Source of the DNA: Pseudomonas sp. 8O
GTDB lineage: Bacteria > Pseudomonadota > Gammaproteobacteria > Pseudomonadales > Pseudomonadaceae
Reading direction: 5' to 3'
Assembly: GCF_902506495.1 (NCBI RefSeq)
Contig: NZ_LR733264.1
Location: 2,035,303-2,099,302, forward strand
Length of the DNA stretch: 64,000 nt
Part shown: in pieces, positions 25,818 through 34,734 of the stretch
Layout: each line of letters opens with the position of its first letter
Position numbering within the stretch: position 1 is the stretch's first letter
The notes under the pieces: model-generated
Told to the model about the DNA's origin: nothing
Database searches by the model: none
Seen by the model: the letters and a program-made list of their open reading frames with translations, nothing else
Translations under genes and position numbers: made by a program

Positions 25818-26941
25818 AGCTGCTGGCTGCCGACGATCCCCAACTGGCGCAACGCGACAGCGCAGCGGCGCGCTACGTGCGCGAACATGCCGAGCGCGGT
25901 ATCGGCAACCTGGCCTGCGAACTGCAGCTGCTCGAGCTCGACCAGTGGCAGATGCCGGTATCGATCAACCACGGCGGCGAACGGGCCGACAACTGCTATG
26001 TGGTCTCGCCACTGACCGCCTACAGCGGCTACGCCCGCGACGAATTGCAGCGCCTGCCCAGTCGGCTGCTTGCACACCTGCTGAAACCGCTGGTCGCGGG
26101 CGTCGAATACCTGCTCAGGAGCGCCCATATCGATCGCATCGTGCAGGTCAACAACTGGCTGCTGTCGACCAACCTGTATCCCTCGGACTGGCAAGGCCAG
26201 GGCCTGGATGAGCTGACAGTGCAGCTACGCCAGCGTTTTCCGAGCCATGCCTTCGGTTTTCGCTCGCTCAACCCGGCCAGCAACACCGTATTGCTGAAAC
26301 GGCTTGATGCACTCGGCTATCTCGCCGTGCCGAGCCGCCAGGTCTATCTGTTCGATGGCTGCGAGGGTGCCGATAGCGCTTATCTGCGTCACCACAACTG
26401 CCGGCTCGATGCCACGCTGCTGCGCCGTAGCGGTTACCGGGTGGATACGGGCGAAACCCTGACACACCTTGAGTTCGAGCGTGTCGAAGCGCTCTACGAC
26501 TTGCTCTATCTGGACAAATACAGCGCCCTGAATCCGCACTACAGCGCAGCCTGGCTGGAGCAGGGCCACCGTGATGGCTGGCTCGAACTGCGCGTGCTGC
26601 GGGCGGACAGCGGTCGTATCGATGGGGTCGTCGGCTGGTTCGCCAGCGACACCGTGCTCAGCGCGCCCATCGTCGGCTATGACACTGCGCTGCCACAGCG
26701 TGCCGGGCTCTATCGCCAATTGACCCGGCTGTGCCTCGAAGAGGCGGCCAAACGCCGCATGCTGCTCAACTTCAGCTCCGGGGCAGCGCACTTCAAGCGC
26801 TTGCGCGGCGGCCAGCCACAGATCGAATACAGCATGCTGCATATCGCTCACCTGCCGCTGCGCCAGCGCCTGGTCTGGCGCACCCTGGCCGCACTCCTGC
26901 AGGGGCTGGGTGTGCCGCTGATGAGGAAGCTGAAACTATGA
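25814..26941 (+). CDS. GNAT-like protein of biosynthetic operon, function unknown
   Basis: 375 residues, cytosolic. The C-terminal half (about 200-350) has the pattern of a GNAT acyltransferase (LELRVLRADSGRIDGVVGWF, quoted in full, followed by RAGLYRQLTRLCLEEAAKRR as a candidate acyl-CoA-binding loop and helix). The N-terminal half (about 1-190) I do not recognise, though INHGGERADNCYVVSPLTAY is distinctive. Resembles the wider family of N-acyl transferases used in lipid-amide formation. Start ATG 25814 overlaps the ATP-grasp stop. Confidence 0.6.
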   Translation: MKLLAADDPQLAQRDSAAARYVREHAERGIGNLACELQLLELDQWQMPVSINHGGERADNCYVVSPLTAYSGYARDELQRLPSRLLAHLLKPLVAGVEYLLRSAHIDRIVQVNNWLLSTNLYPSDWQGQGLDELTVQLRQRFPSHAFGFRSLNPASNTVLLKRLDALGYLAVPSRQVYLFDGCEGADSAYLRHHNCRLDATLLRRSGYRVDTGETLTHLEFERVEALYDLLYLDKYSALNPHYSAAWLEQGHRDGWLELRVLRADSGRIDGVVGWFASDTVLSAPIVGYDTALPQRAGLYRQLTRLCLEEAAKRRMLLNFSSGAAHFKRLRGGQPQIEYSMLHIAHLPLRQRLVWRTLAALLQGLGVPLMRKLKL

Positions 26942-27963
26942 ACCCGACCGACCAGCCGCTGGCTTACTGGTGGCCGTTGGCGACAAGCCAGCAGCTCGGC
27001 GTGGGCCAACCGTTGGCGCGCGTGCTGCACGGCCGGCCGCTGGTCCTGTTCCGCGAGCGCGACGGGCGGCCTGCGGCATTGCCGGATCGATGCCCGCATC
27101 GCTTCGCTCCGCTCAGCGCCGGCTGCGTGCGCGACGGAGCAGTCGAGTGTCCCTACCACGGCTGGCGTTTCAACGGCGCCGGTCAATGCACCCGCGCCCC
27201 GGGCAGTCTCGACGAAGGCAGCAGCGCAGCCATGCTGCAACCGCTGCAGGCACTGGATTCCCACGGCCTGATATGGGTACGCGACGCCAGGCTAGCGGCA
27301 CCGACATTACCCTGTAGCACCTCGCAGGAAGGACTGGATCTGTTCTGGATGCACGACAAGGTCCGTTGCAGCCAGCAAGAGGCGGCGGAGAACTTCCTTG
27401 ACGCCTTCCACACGCACTTCGTACACGCCGGCTGGATTCGCCGCGACAGCAAACGCCAGCGGGTGATCGCCGATATCCGTGCACTGGAAGACGGGATCGA
27501 AGCGCGTTACAGCGAGGAGCGCCTGCAGACCGGGCTGATCTCCCGGCTGTTCGAAGGCAGTCGCGGAGAGAGCTTCGGCCGCTTCCGCCTGCCGGGCCAG
27601 GCGGAAATCGAATACCGCGACGCCCGCGGTCGGCTCACGCTGCTGATCACGGCCTGGCTCGTTCCCGCCGAGCCCGGTCAATTGCAGGTGATCGCCCGCA
27701 TTGCCACCCGCCACGGCTGGCTACCCGCCTGGCTGAAACAGCTACTGATACGGCCGCTATTCGGCGTAGTGTTGCGCCAGGACAAGCGCATCCTGGAGGC
27801 TGTCAGCGCAAACCAGCAACGCTTCGCCGGATGCGCTGAGCAATGGGGGCCAGTGCAGATGCTCGACGGGCGCCAGGATCTGCTGGGCCCCTGGATTCGC
27901 CAATTGCTACTGAAGGGACGGCTGGACGACTTCGCTGCCCGGCGACTGGAACTGGAGCTTTAG
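26938..27963 (+). CDS. Rieske non-heme iron oxygenase (alpha subunit type)
   Basis: 341-residue oxygenase. The Rieske [2Fe-2S] ligands are Cys52-x-His54 and Cys71-x2-His74 (DRCPHRF, ECPYHGWRF). The catalytic domain shows NFLDAFHTHFVH, giving the bridging Asp155 and iron ligands His158 and His163. Similar in length to VanA/KshA-like monooxygenases and demethylases; hydroxylation or desaturation of the operon product is likely. No reductase is encoded nearby, so electrons must come from elsewhere. Last gene of the operon, coupled by ATGA. Confidence 0.9.
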   Translation: MNPTDQPLAYWWPLATSQQLGVGQPLARVLHGRPLVLFRERDGRPAALPDRCPHRFAPLSAGCVRDGAVECPYHGWRFNGAGQCTRAPGSLDEGSSAAMLQPLQALDSHGLIWVRDARLAAPTLPCSTSQEGLDLFWMHDKVRCSQQEAAENFLDAFHTHFVHAGWIRRDSKRQRVIADIRALEDGIEARYSEERLQTGLISRLFEGSRGESFGRFRLPGQAEIEYRDARGRLTLLITAWLVPAEPGQLQVIARIATRHGWLPAWLKQLLIRPLFGVVLRQDKRILEAVSANQQRFAGCAEQWGPVQMLDGRQDLLGPWIRQLLLKGRLDDFAARRLELEL

Positions 27964-28006
27964 AGCCTGGCCGCGATCACATCGGCAAGAGATGGGCGAA
28001 ACAGCT

Positions 28007-28894
28007 TCAGTACCACTTGGCCTCCCCCTCGGGCCGCTTCTTGAAGCGCTTCATGCTCCACATGTACTGGCTCGGGTAGTTGCGTACGTAGCGCGACACC
28101 ACTTCGCTCATCGCCGCCACGCCTTCTTCCACGTTTTCGCTGTACATGCCTTCCGGCGCCGCTTCGAGGATCACCTTGTAGCCGCTGCCGTCCGGCAGGC
28201 GCAGCGCATGCAGGAACACGCCGACCGCCTTGCCGCCGGTAAGCATTCCGGGTACGAATTTGCTGGTCAGCGCAGTGGTGCCGAGGAAGGGCACGAAAAC
28301 CCCCGACGAGCGGCTCGGCTCCGGGTCGGCAGGAATGCCTACGGCGCCGCCCCTGCGCACTTCCTTGATGACGCTGAGGATGCCTTCCTTGGTCGAGGGC
28401 GCGACGCGGTTACCCATCTGCACGCGCTGCTGCTGCAGCAGCTCGTCGACGGCCTTGAGCTTCGGCGGGCGGTAGAAAATGATCGGTTTGCACTGGTTGC
28501 AGTAGAAGTGGTTGAGCACTTCCCAGTTGCCCAGGTGGCTGGTGATGCCGACCACACCCTTGCCCGAGGCCAGGGCCTGTTGCAGCACTTCCAGGCCTTC
28601 GACTTCGCGGACCAGCTTGAGTGACTTGTGCGCCGGCCAGATCCAGGCGCAGGCGCTTTCGGTCAGTGTCTTGCCGATATCCTTGAGGCTTTGCCCGACC
28701 AGCCTGTCCAGCTCGGCCTCGTTCAGCTCGGGGAAGCACTTGCTCAGGTTGATGCGCGCCACGTCGCGCGAGCCGTTCGGCAGCTTCCACATCAGCCAGC
28801 CGATGGCATTACCCGCAGCCTGTACTGCGCGCCAGGGCAGCAGTGCGAACAGGCGCAGGAAACCGACCACCAGGGCGCCCTTGAGTTTTTCCAC
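28007..28894 (-). CDS. Lauroyl/myristoyl-type lipid A acyltransferase (LpxL/HtrB family)
   Basis: 295-residue inner-membrane acyltransferase acting on lipid A or a related acceptor. An N-terminal hydrophobic anchor (GALVVGFLRLFALLPW) is followed by the H-x4-E active site in TSHLGNWEVLNHF and the GIPADPEPSRSSG segment. Start chosen as GTG 28894 because GGAG lies seven bases upstream and the length then equals the P. aeruginosa PA0011-type protein; TTG starts at 28906 and 28918 are possible. Converges with the Rieske gene 43 bases away. Confidence 0.9.
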   Translation of the reverse strand: MEKLKGALVVGFLRLFALLPWRAVQAAGNAIGWLMWKLPNGSRDVARINLSKCFPELNEAELDRLVGQSLKDIGKTLTESACAWIWPAHKSLKLVREVEGLEVLQQALASGKGVVGITSHLGNWEVLNHFYCNQCKPIIFYRPPKLKAVDELLQQQRVQMGNRVAPSTKEGILSVIKEVRRGGAVGIPADPEPSRSSGVFVPFLGTTALTSKFVPGMLTGGKAVGVFLHALRLPDGSGYKVILEAAPEGMYSENVEEGVAAMSEVVSRYVRNYPSQYMWSMKRFKKRPEGEAKWY

Positions 28895-28951
28895 GACAGA
28901 CTCCAACCGTTTCCGCAAAGCGTCCAGTGTAACTGGCCAGGGCCGAGCCAG

Positions 28952-29560
28952 TCAGTACAGGCTCGTCAGAAGCCTCTGCTGCAGATCACGCTGGTAGGCA
29001 TCGACGTCGAAGGTTTCATCGATGCAGCGGAAGATATCGCCGGCGCTCGGCAGGCTGGCGCGCTCGACCTGACGCGAGGCATCCCACAGGCCCGAGCGCA
29101 CCGCCGCCTTGGAACACTGGAAGTAGCAGGTATCGATATGGATGCGCAGCACGCTGCGCGGCAGCTTGCCCTGGGCACGGCCCAGTTCGAGCAGCTCGGG
29201 GTCGAGGGAAATCTCGGCGCGACCGTTGATGCGCAGGCTCTCGCCAACGCCGGGAATCAGAAACAGCAGCGCCACGCGCGGGTTCTGCACGATGTTGCGC
29301 AAGCTGTCGATACGGTTGTTGCCGGGACGATCCGGCAGCAGCAGGGTCTGGTCGTCAAGAATCTGCACGAAACCCGGCGCATCGCCACGCGGCGAACAGT
29401 CCAGACCGTCCGGGCCGACGCTGGCCAGCACCACGAAGGGCGAGGCTTCGATCAGCGCACGGTAGGGCTCGATCAGCCGCGGCAGTTCCTTGCGCCGCGA
29501 GCGTTCATGGCTTTCGCCGTACAGTGCCTGCAGTTCGTCCAGCGTGGTGATGGTGGTCAT
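28952..29560 (-). CDS. Pyridoxamine 5'-phosphate oxidase-family flavoprotein
   Basis: 202-residue split-barrel FMN-binding protein of the MSMEG_1061-like group. Features: FVVLASVGPDGLDCSPRGD, then DRPGNNRIDSLRNI and a C-terminal LWDASRQVERASLPS segment. The true PdxH substrate motifs are not evident, so a general flavin reductase or oxygen-defence role is more likely than PLP synthesis. Its ATG overlaps the tag stop, so it is cotranscribed with tag. Confidence 0.88.
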   Translation of the reverse strand: MTTITTLDELQALYGESHERSRRKELPRLIEPYRALIEASPFVVLASVGPDGLDCSPRGDAPGFVQILDDQTLLLPDRPGNNRIDSLRNIVQNPRVALLFLIPGVGESLRINGRAEISLDPELLELGRAQGKLPRSVLRIHIDTCYFQCSKAAVRSGLWDASRQVERASLPSAGDIFRCIDETFDVDAYQRDLQQRLLTSLY

Positions 29561-30111
29561 GAGCCCTTCAGTTGCGCATAGCGGTCGCAGTCGGTGGTGT
29601 GGTCCATCACCATACCCGTGGCCTGCATGAAGGCATAGCAGATGGTCGGCCCGACGAAGGTGAAACCGGCCTTCTTCAGCGCCTTGCTCATCGCCTCGGC
29701 TTCGGGCGTCACCGCCAGCATCTGGCTACGGTCGCTGAAATGGTTGATCTTCGGCGCGCCGCCGACGAACGACCAGAGCAGTGTCACCGGGTCTTCCAGC
29801 TTCAGCCAGGCCTGGGCGTTCTGCCGCACGGCCTTGAGCTTGAGACGATTGCGGATGATGCCCGGGTCCTGCATCAGCGCCTCGATCTCTTCATCGCCGA
29901 GACGGGCCAGGCGCTCGGGATCGAAACCGTGCAGCACCTGGCGATAACGCTCGCGCTTCTTCAGCACGGTGATCCACGACAGGCCAGCCTGCGCACCTTC
30001 GAGCAGCAGCATCTCGAACAGATGACCGGCATCGCGCTGCGGCACACCCCATTCCTCGTCGTGATAGGCCTGGTAGAGCGGATCGTCGGTACACCAGAAG
30101 CAGCGGGGCAT
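29557..30111 (-). CDS. tag: DNA-3-methyladenine glycosylase I
   Basis: 184 residues; removes 3-methyladenine (and 3-methylguanine) from DNA. Hallmarks: N-terminal zinc cysteine in [20 protein letters not shown] (quoted in full length 20), [12 protein letters not shown], and the C-terminal [11 protein letters not shown] with the zinc His and Cys. Divergent from glyQ. The promoter region contains a LexA-box match (30162-30177) overlapping the -35 element of a -35/-10 pair for this gene. Confidence 0.95.
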   Translation of the reverse strand: MPRCFWCTDDPLYQAYHDEEWGVPQRDAGHLFEMLLLEGAQAGLSWITVLKKRERYRQVLHGFDPERLARLGDEEIEALMQDPGIIRNRLKLKAVRQNAQAWLKLEDPVTLLWSFVGGAPKINHFSDRSQMLAVTPEAEAMSKALKKAGFTFVGPTICYAFMQATGMVMDHTTDCDRYAQLKGS

Positions 30112-30143
30112 GGCTGTGAACCTCGGTCAGGGTCGAAGCGGTG

Positions 30144-30172
30144 ACTATAACGATAAAATAACTGGATATAAA
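30144..30172 (-). promoter_or_regulatory. Predicted promoter of tag
   Basis: Minus strand: TTTATA (30172-30167), a 17-base spacer, then TATAGT (30149-30144), which differs from TATAAT at one base. The start codon is 33 bases downstream. The -35 hexamer lies inside the LexA-like palindrome. Confidence 0.5.
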
Positions 30173-30177
30173 TACAG
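30162..30177. promoter_or_regulatory. LexA (SOS) box between tag and glyQ
   Basis: CTGGATATAAATACAG fits the SOS consensus CTG-N10-CAG with an AT-rich centre (CTGTATATATATACAG). It lies 51 bases upstream of tag and 107 bases upstream of glyQ. Best explained as SOS control of the tag-PPOX pair. Confidence 0.7.
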
Positions 30178-30283
30178 TCATGCTGCGCGTCGAATGATGC
30201 CGATATGCCGTACCCTGCGGCCTGCGCCGAGTTTCGATATACTCTCCGGCTTTCCCTCGCAAGCCTCCACAGGTGATTTTTTC

Positions 30284-31231
30284 GTGAGCCAGACCAAGCC
30301 TGCCGTGCGCACCTTCCAGGACCTGATCCTGGCCCTGCAGAACTACTGGGCCGAGCAGGGCTGCGTAGTGCTGCAACCCTACGACATGGAAGTAGGTGCC
30401 GGCACCTTCCACACCGCCACCTTCCTGCGCGCCATTGGCCCGGAGACCTGGAATGCCGCCTACGTGCAGCCTTCGCGTCGCCCGACCGACGGCCGCTACG
30501 GCGAAAACCCCAACCGCCTGCAGCACTACTACCAGTTCCAGGTGGTCCTCAAGCCCAACCCGGAGAACTTCCAGGAGCTGTACCTGGGTTCGCTGAAGGC
30601 CATCGGCCTCGATCCGGAAGTGCATGACATCCGCTTCGTCGAGGACAACTGGGAATCGCCGACTCTCGGCGCCTGGGGTCTGGGCTGGGAAATCTGGCTC
30701 AACGGCATGGAAGTCACCCAGTTCACCTACTTCCAGCAAGTCGGTGGCATCGAGTGCTACCCGGTGACCGGCGAGATCACCTACGGCCTGGAGCGTCTGG
30801 CCATGTACCTGCAGGGCGTCGACTCGGTCTACGACCTGATCTGGACCGACGGCCCGTTCGGCACCGTGACCTACGGCGACGTGTTCCATCAGAACGAGGT
30901 GGAGCAGTCCACCTACAACTTCGAGCACGCCAACGTCGAGAAGCTGTTCGAGCTGTTCGACTTCTACGAGAGCGAAGCCAACCGCCTGATCGAGCTTCAG
31001 CTGCCGCTGCCGACCTACGAAATGGTGCTCAAGGCCTCGCACACCTTCAACCTGCTGGACGCCCGCCGCGCCATCTCGGTGACCGCGCGTCAGCAGTACA
31101 TCCTGCGCGTGCGCACCCTGGCCCGCGCGGTAGCGCAGAGCTACCTGCAGGCGCGCGCCAAGCTCGGCTTCCCCATGGCCACCCCCGAACTGCGTGACGA
31201 AGTACTGGCCAAGCTGGAGGCGCAAGCATGA
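30284..31231 (+). CDS. glyQ: Glycyl-tRNA synthetase alpha subunit
   Basis: 315 residues; catalytic subunit of the alpha2beta2 glycyl-tRNA synthetase. Characteristic segments: [35 protein letters not shown], and [20 protein letters not shown]. The start is GTG 30284 ([14 protein letters not shown]) with AGGTGA upstream; an open frame further upstream crosses the tag promoter and is not coding. Overlaps glyS by ATGA. Confidence 0.97.
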   Translation: MSQTKPAVRTFQDLILALQNYWAEQGCVVLQPYDMEVGAGTFHTATFLRAIGPETWNAAYVQPSRRPTDGRYGENPNRLQHYYQFQVVLKPNPENFQELYLGSLKAIGLDPEVHDIRFVEDNWESPTLGAWGLGWEIWLNGMEVTQFTYFQQVGGIECYPVTGEITYGLERLAMYLQGVDSVYDLIWTDGPFGTVTYGDVFHQNEVEQSTYNFEHANVEKLFELFDFYESEANRLIELQLPLPTYEMVLKASHTFNLLDARRAISVTARQQYILRVRTLARAVAQSYLQARAKLGFPMATPELRDEVLAKLEAQA

Positions 31232-33282
31232 GTGCGAAAGATTTCCTGGTCGAACTGGGCACCGAAGAGCTGCCACCCAAAGCCCTGAAGAGCCTCGGTG
31301 AGGCCTTCCTCGCCGGTATCGAGAAAGGCCTCAAGAGCGCCGGCCTGAGCTACACCGCCAGCCGCATGTACGCCGCGCCGCGCCGCCTCGCGGTGCTGGT
31401 CGAGCAGCTCGAAGAGCAGCAGGCCGACCGCAGCATGAACCTCGACGGCCCGCCCATACAGGCCGCCTTCGACGCCGACGGCAACCCGACCCAGGCCGCC
31501 CTGGGCTTCGCCCGCAAGTGCGGCGTGGACATCGCCGAGATCGACCGCAGCGGTGCGAAACTGCGCTTCGCCCAGCACATCCCTGGCCAGCCGGCGGTCA
31601 ACCTGCTGCCGACCATCGTGCAGGATTCGCTGAACGACCTGCCGATTCCCAAGCGCATGCGCTGGGCCGCCCGTCGCGACGAATTCGTGCGCCCGACGCA
31701 GTGGCTGGTGATGCTCTTCGGCGACGCCGTGGTCGACTGCGAAATCCTCGCGCAGAAGGCTGGTCGCGTCTCCCGTGGCCACCGCTTCCACGCCAACCGC
31801 GACGTGCGTATCAGCGCCCCGGCCAATTACGCCGAAGACCTGCGCAGCGCCTTCGTGCTGGCCGACTTCGCCGAGCGCCGCGAGCTCATCAGCCACCGCG
31901 TCGACGAGCTGGCTGCGGCTGAGCAGGGCACGGCCATCGTGCCGCCAGCGTTGCTGGACGAAGTCACCGCGCTGGTGGAATGGCCGGTACCGCTGGTCTG
32001 CTCCTTCGAGGAACGCTTCCTCGAGGTGCCGCAGGAGGCGCTGATCAGCACCATGCAGGACAACCAGAAGTACTTCTGCCTGCTCGATGCGAACGGCAAG
32101 CTGCTGCCGCGCTTCATCACCGTGGCCAACGTCGAGTCCAAGGACCCGGCGCAGATCGTCTCGGGCAACGAGAAGGTCGTGCGTCCGCGCCTGACCGACG
32201 CCGAGTTCTTCTTCAAGCAGGACAAGAAGCAGAAGTTCGAAGGCTTCAACCAGCGCCTGGCCAACGTGGTGTTCCAGGCCCAGCTGGGTTCGGTATTCGA
32301 AAAGGCCCAGCGCGTCTCCGCCCTGGCCGGCTTCATCGCCCGCGAAGTCGGTGGCGACGCCCAGCGCGCTGCCCGTGCCGGCCTGCTGAGCAAGTGCGAC
32401 CTGGCCACCGAGATGGTCGGCGAATTCCCCGAGATGCAGGGCATCGCCGGCTACTACTACGCGCTCAACGACGGTGAGCCGCAGGACGTCGCCCTGGCCC
32501 TGAACGAGCAATACATGCCACGCGGTGCCGGCGCGGAACTGCCAAGCACCCTGACCGGTGCTGCCGTGGCGGTGGCCGACAAGCTCGACACCCTGGTCGG
32601 CATCTTCGGCATCGGCATGCTGCCGACCGGCTCGAAAGACCCCTACGCCCTGCGTCGCGCCGCCCTCGGCGTGCTGCGCATCCTGATCGAGAAGGGCCTG
32701 GACCTGGACCTGGCTGCTGCAGTCGACTTCGCTGTCGCCCAGTACGCCGGCAAGATCAAGACCGAAGGCCTGGCCGCCCAGGTGCTGGAGTTCATCTTCG
32801 ACCGCCTGCGTGCACGCTACGAAGACGAAGGCATCGAAGTGGCCGTGTACCAGGCGGTGCGTGCGGTCAACCCGACCTCACCGCTGGACTTCGACCAGCG
32901 CGTGCAGGCCGTGCAGGCCTTCCGCACGCTGCCGCAGGCCGCTGCCCTGGCCGCCGCCAACAAGCGTGTGTCGAACCTGCTGAGCAAGGCCGAAGGTGGC
33001 GTCGCCGCCCAGGTCGAGGCGCACTACTTCGACAACCCCAGCGAGTTCGCCCTGCACGCCGCCATCCAGCAGGCCGACCAGGCCGTACAGCCGCTGGCCG
33101 CCGCCCGCCAGTACAACGAGGCCTTGGCCAAGCTGGCTGGCCTGCGCGAGCCGGTGGATGCCTTCTTCGAGGCCGTGCTGGTCAACGCCGAAGACGCACG
33201 CGTGCGCGCCAACCGATACGCCCTGCTGGCCCGCCTGCGCGGGCTGTTCCTCGGCGTGGCGGACATCTCGGTACTGGGCTGA
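31228..33282 (+). CDS. glyS: Glycyl-tRNA synthetase beta subunit
   Basis: 684 residues; tRNA-binding subunit with an HD-like domain and C-terminal DALR anticodon-binding domain. N-terminal [20 protein letters not shown] and the [20 protein letters not shown] segment (quoted in part) are diagnostic. The [15 protein letters not shown] region follows. Translationally coupled to glyQ. Confidence 0.97.
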   Translation: MSAKDFLVELGTEELPPKALKSLGEAFLAGIEKGLKSAGLSYTASRMYAAPRRLAVLVEQLEEQQADRSMNLDGPPIQAAFDADGNPTQAALGFARKCGVDIAEIDRSGAKLRFAQHIPGQPAVNLLPTIVQDSLNDLPIPKRMRWAARRDEFVRPTQWLVMLFGDAVVDCEILAQKAGRVSRGHRFHANRDVRISAPANYAEDLRSAFVLADFAERRELISHRVDELAAAEQGTAIVPPALLDEVTALVEWPVPLVCSFEERFLEVPQEALISTMQDNQKYFCLLDANGKLLPRFITVANVESKDPAQIVSGNEKVVRPRLTDAEFFFKQDKKQKFEGFNQRLANVVFQAQLGSVFEKAQRVSALAGFIAREVGGDAQRAARAGLLSKCDLATEMVGEFPEMQGIAGYYYALNDGEPQDVALALNEQYMPRGAGAELPSTLTGAAVAVADKLDTLVGIFGIGMLPTGSKDPYALRRAALGVLRILIEKGLDLDLAAAVDFAVAQYAGKIKTEGLAAQVLEFIFDRLRARYEDEGIEVAVYQAVRAVNPTSPLDFDQRVQAVQAFRTLPQAAALAAANKRVSNLLSKAEGGVAAQVEAHYFDNPSEFALHAAIQQADQAVQPLAAARQYNEALAKLAGLREPVDAFFEAVLVNAEDARVRANRYALLARLRGLFLGVADISVLG

Positions 33283-33290
33283 CAACTTCT

Positions 33291-33342
33291 GTAGGAGCGA
33301 GCTCCGCGCGTGAAAGCGTTCGCGAGCAGAGCTCGCTCCTAC
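33291..33342. terminator. REP-like hairpin after glyS
   Basis: 14-base perfect arms GTAGGAGCGAGCTC (33291-33304) and its complement (33329-33342), between glyS and gmhB. A GTAGGAGC-family repeat; may act as a partial terminator although there is no T-run. Confidence 0.6.
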
Positions 33343-33363
33343 GGCAGACTCTGAAACGACTGC

Positions 33364-33894
33364 ATGAAACTACTGATCCTCGACCGCGACGGTGTCATCA
33401 ACGAAGACTCCGACGCCTATATCAAGACGCTCGACGAATGGCTGCCAATCCCTTCGTCGATCACCGCCATCGCACGCCTGTCGAAAGCCGGTTGGACGGT
33501 GGCGGTGGCCACCAACCAGTCCGGCATCGCCCGTGGTTATTACGACCTGGCGACCCTGGAGTCGATGCACACGCGCCTGCGCGAGTTGGTGGCGGAGCAG
33601 GGCGGTGAAGTCGGCCTGATCGTTCATTGCCCGCATGGGCCGGACGATGGCTGCGAGTGCCGCAAGCCGAAACCGGGCATGCTCCGGCAGATCGCTGCGC
33701 ACTACGCCACGGAACTGGCAGGAATCTGGTTCGTCGGCGATACCGGCGGTGACCTGCAGGCCGCGCTGGCCGTCGATTGTCAGCCTGTGCTGGTGAAAAC
33801 CGGCAAGGGCGAACGAACCCTGGCCAAGCCGTTGCCGCCGGGAACCCTGGTATTCGATGATCTGGCGGCTGTTGCCGATCAACTGCTTTCATAA
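33364..33894 (+). CDS. gmhB: D-glycero-beta-D-manno-heptose-1,7-bisphosphate 7-phosphatase
   Basis: 176-residue HAD phosphatase of LPS heptose biosynthesis. Motif I is LDRDGVINED, motif II ATNQSGIARGYY, and the Zn-binding loop CPHGPDDGCECRKPKPGM supplies three Cys and one His. Motif III/IV GDTGGDLQAAL. Together with the downstream acyltransferase it forms the conserved glyS-gmhB-plsC string near the origin. Confidence 0.95.
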   Translation: MKLLILDRDGVINEDSDAYIKTLDEWLPIPSSITAIARLSKAGWTVAVATNQSGIARGYYDLATLESMHTRLRELVAEQGGEVGLIVHCPHGPDDGCECRKPKPGMLRQIAAHYATELAGIWFVGDTGGDLQAALAVDCQPVLVKTGKGERTLAKPLPPGTLVFDDLAAVADQLLS

Positions 33895-33907
33895 GGTGCG
33901 AAGTTCA

Positions 33908-34675
33908 ATGGCGATCCTGCAGGCACTCAGAGTCACGCTTTTCTACCTGCTGCTGTCGTCCAGCTCCTTCTTCTGGTGCCTGATCAGCCTGGTGGTCGCG
34001 CCGCTGCTGCCGTTCCGCCAACGCTACCGCTTCGTCGTCCAGGCCTGGTGCAACTGCGCCGTGTGGCTGGCCAAGGTGATCGTCGGTATCCGCTATGAAG
34101 TGCGCGGCCTGGAGAACATCCCGGAGCGCCCCTGTGTGATCCTCGCCAACCACCAGAGCACCTGGGAAACCTTCTTCCTCTCCGGCTTCTTCGAGCCACT
34201 GTCGCAGGTGGTCAAGCGTGAATTGCTGCGCGTGCCCTTCTTCGGCTGGGGCATGGCGCTGCTCAAGCCCATCGCCATCGACCGCAGCAACCCCAAGGCG
34301 GCGCTCAAGCAGCTGGCCAAGCAGGGCGACGAACGCCTCAAGCAGGGCGCCTGGGTGCTGGTGTTCCCCGAAGGCACGCGGATTCCACCAGGCCAGATCG
34401 GCAAGTTCTCCCGAGGCGGCACCTCCCTGGCGGTGAATGCCGGACTGCCAGTACTGCCCATCACCCACAATGCTGGTGAGTTCTGGCCGAAGGCAGGCTG
34501 GGGCAAGCGCCCGGGCACCATCCAGGTCATCATCGGCCCGCCGATGTATGCCGAGGGCGAAGGCCCGCGTGCCATCGCCGAACTCAACGAACGTGCTTTT
34601 CAGTGGGTGCGCCAGCAACAAACCGAACTGCGCGGCGAAGAGCCGCAGCTCAGCCGCCTGGGCGAAACGGCCTGA
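33908..34675 (+). CDS. plsC: 1-acyl-sn-glycerol-3-phosphate acyltransferase (HdtS/PlsC type)
   Basis: 255-residue membrane acyltransferase that makes phosphatidic acid from lysophosphatidate. An N-terminal hydrophobic segment (FYLLLSSSSFFWCLISLVVA), the active site NHQSTWETF (H-x4-D/E variant, His and Glu), and the acceptor motif VFPEGTRIPPG. Same family as PA0005 (lptA) and P. fluorescens HdtS. ATG 33908 follows GGTGCGAAG; the frame overlaps gmhB upstream but that part is not coding. Confidence 0.95.
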   Translation: MAILQALRVTLFYLLLSSSSFFWCLISLVVAPLLPFRQRYRFVVQAWCNCAVWLAKVIVGIRYEVRGLENIPERPCVILANHQSTWETFFLSGFFEPLSQVVKRELLRVPFFGWGMALLKPIAIDRSNPKAALKQLAKQGDERLKQGAWVLVFPEGTRIPPGQIGKFSRGGTSLAVNAGLPVLPITHNAGEFWPKAGWGKRPGTIQVIIGPPMYAEGEGPRAIAELNERAFQWVRQQQTELRGEEPQLSRLGETA

Positions 34676-34677
34676 TC

Positions 34678-34686
34678 TGTGGATAA
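34678..34686 (-). promoter_or_regulatory. Perfect single DnaA-box match
   Basis: TGTGGATAA, i.e. TTATCCACA on the minus strand, three bases after the plsC stop. Only one box was seen and there is no AT-rich unwinding element or box cluster, so it is not an origin by itself. It may be an isolated DnaA-binding site in this origin-near region. Confidence 0.4.
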
Positions 34687-34734
34687 GCTGTGCGTCAAAT
34701 GCAAGCAAAGCGCCACCATCGATCACATCCGGCT

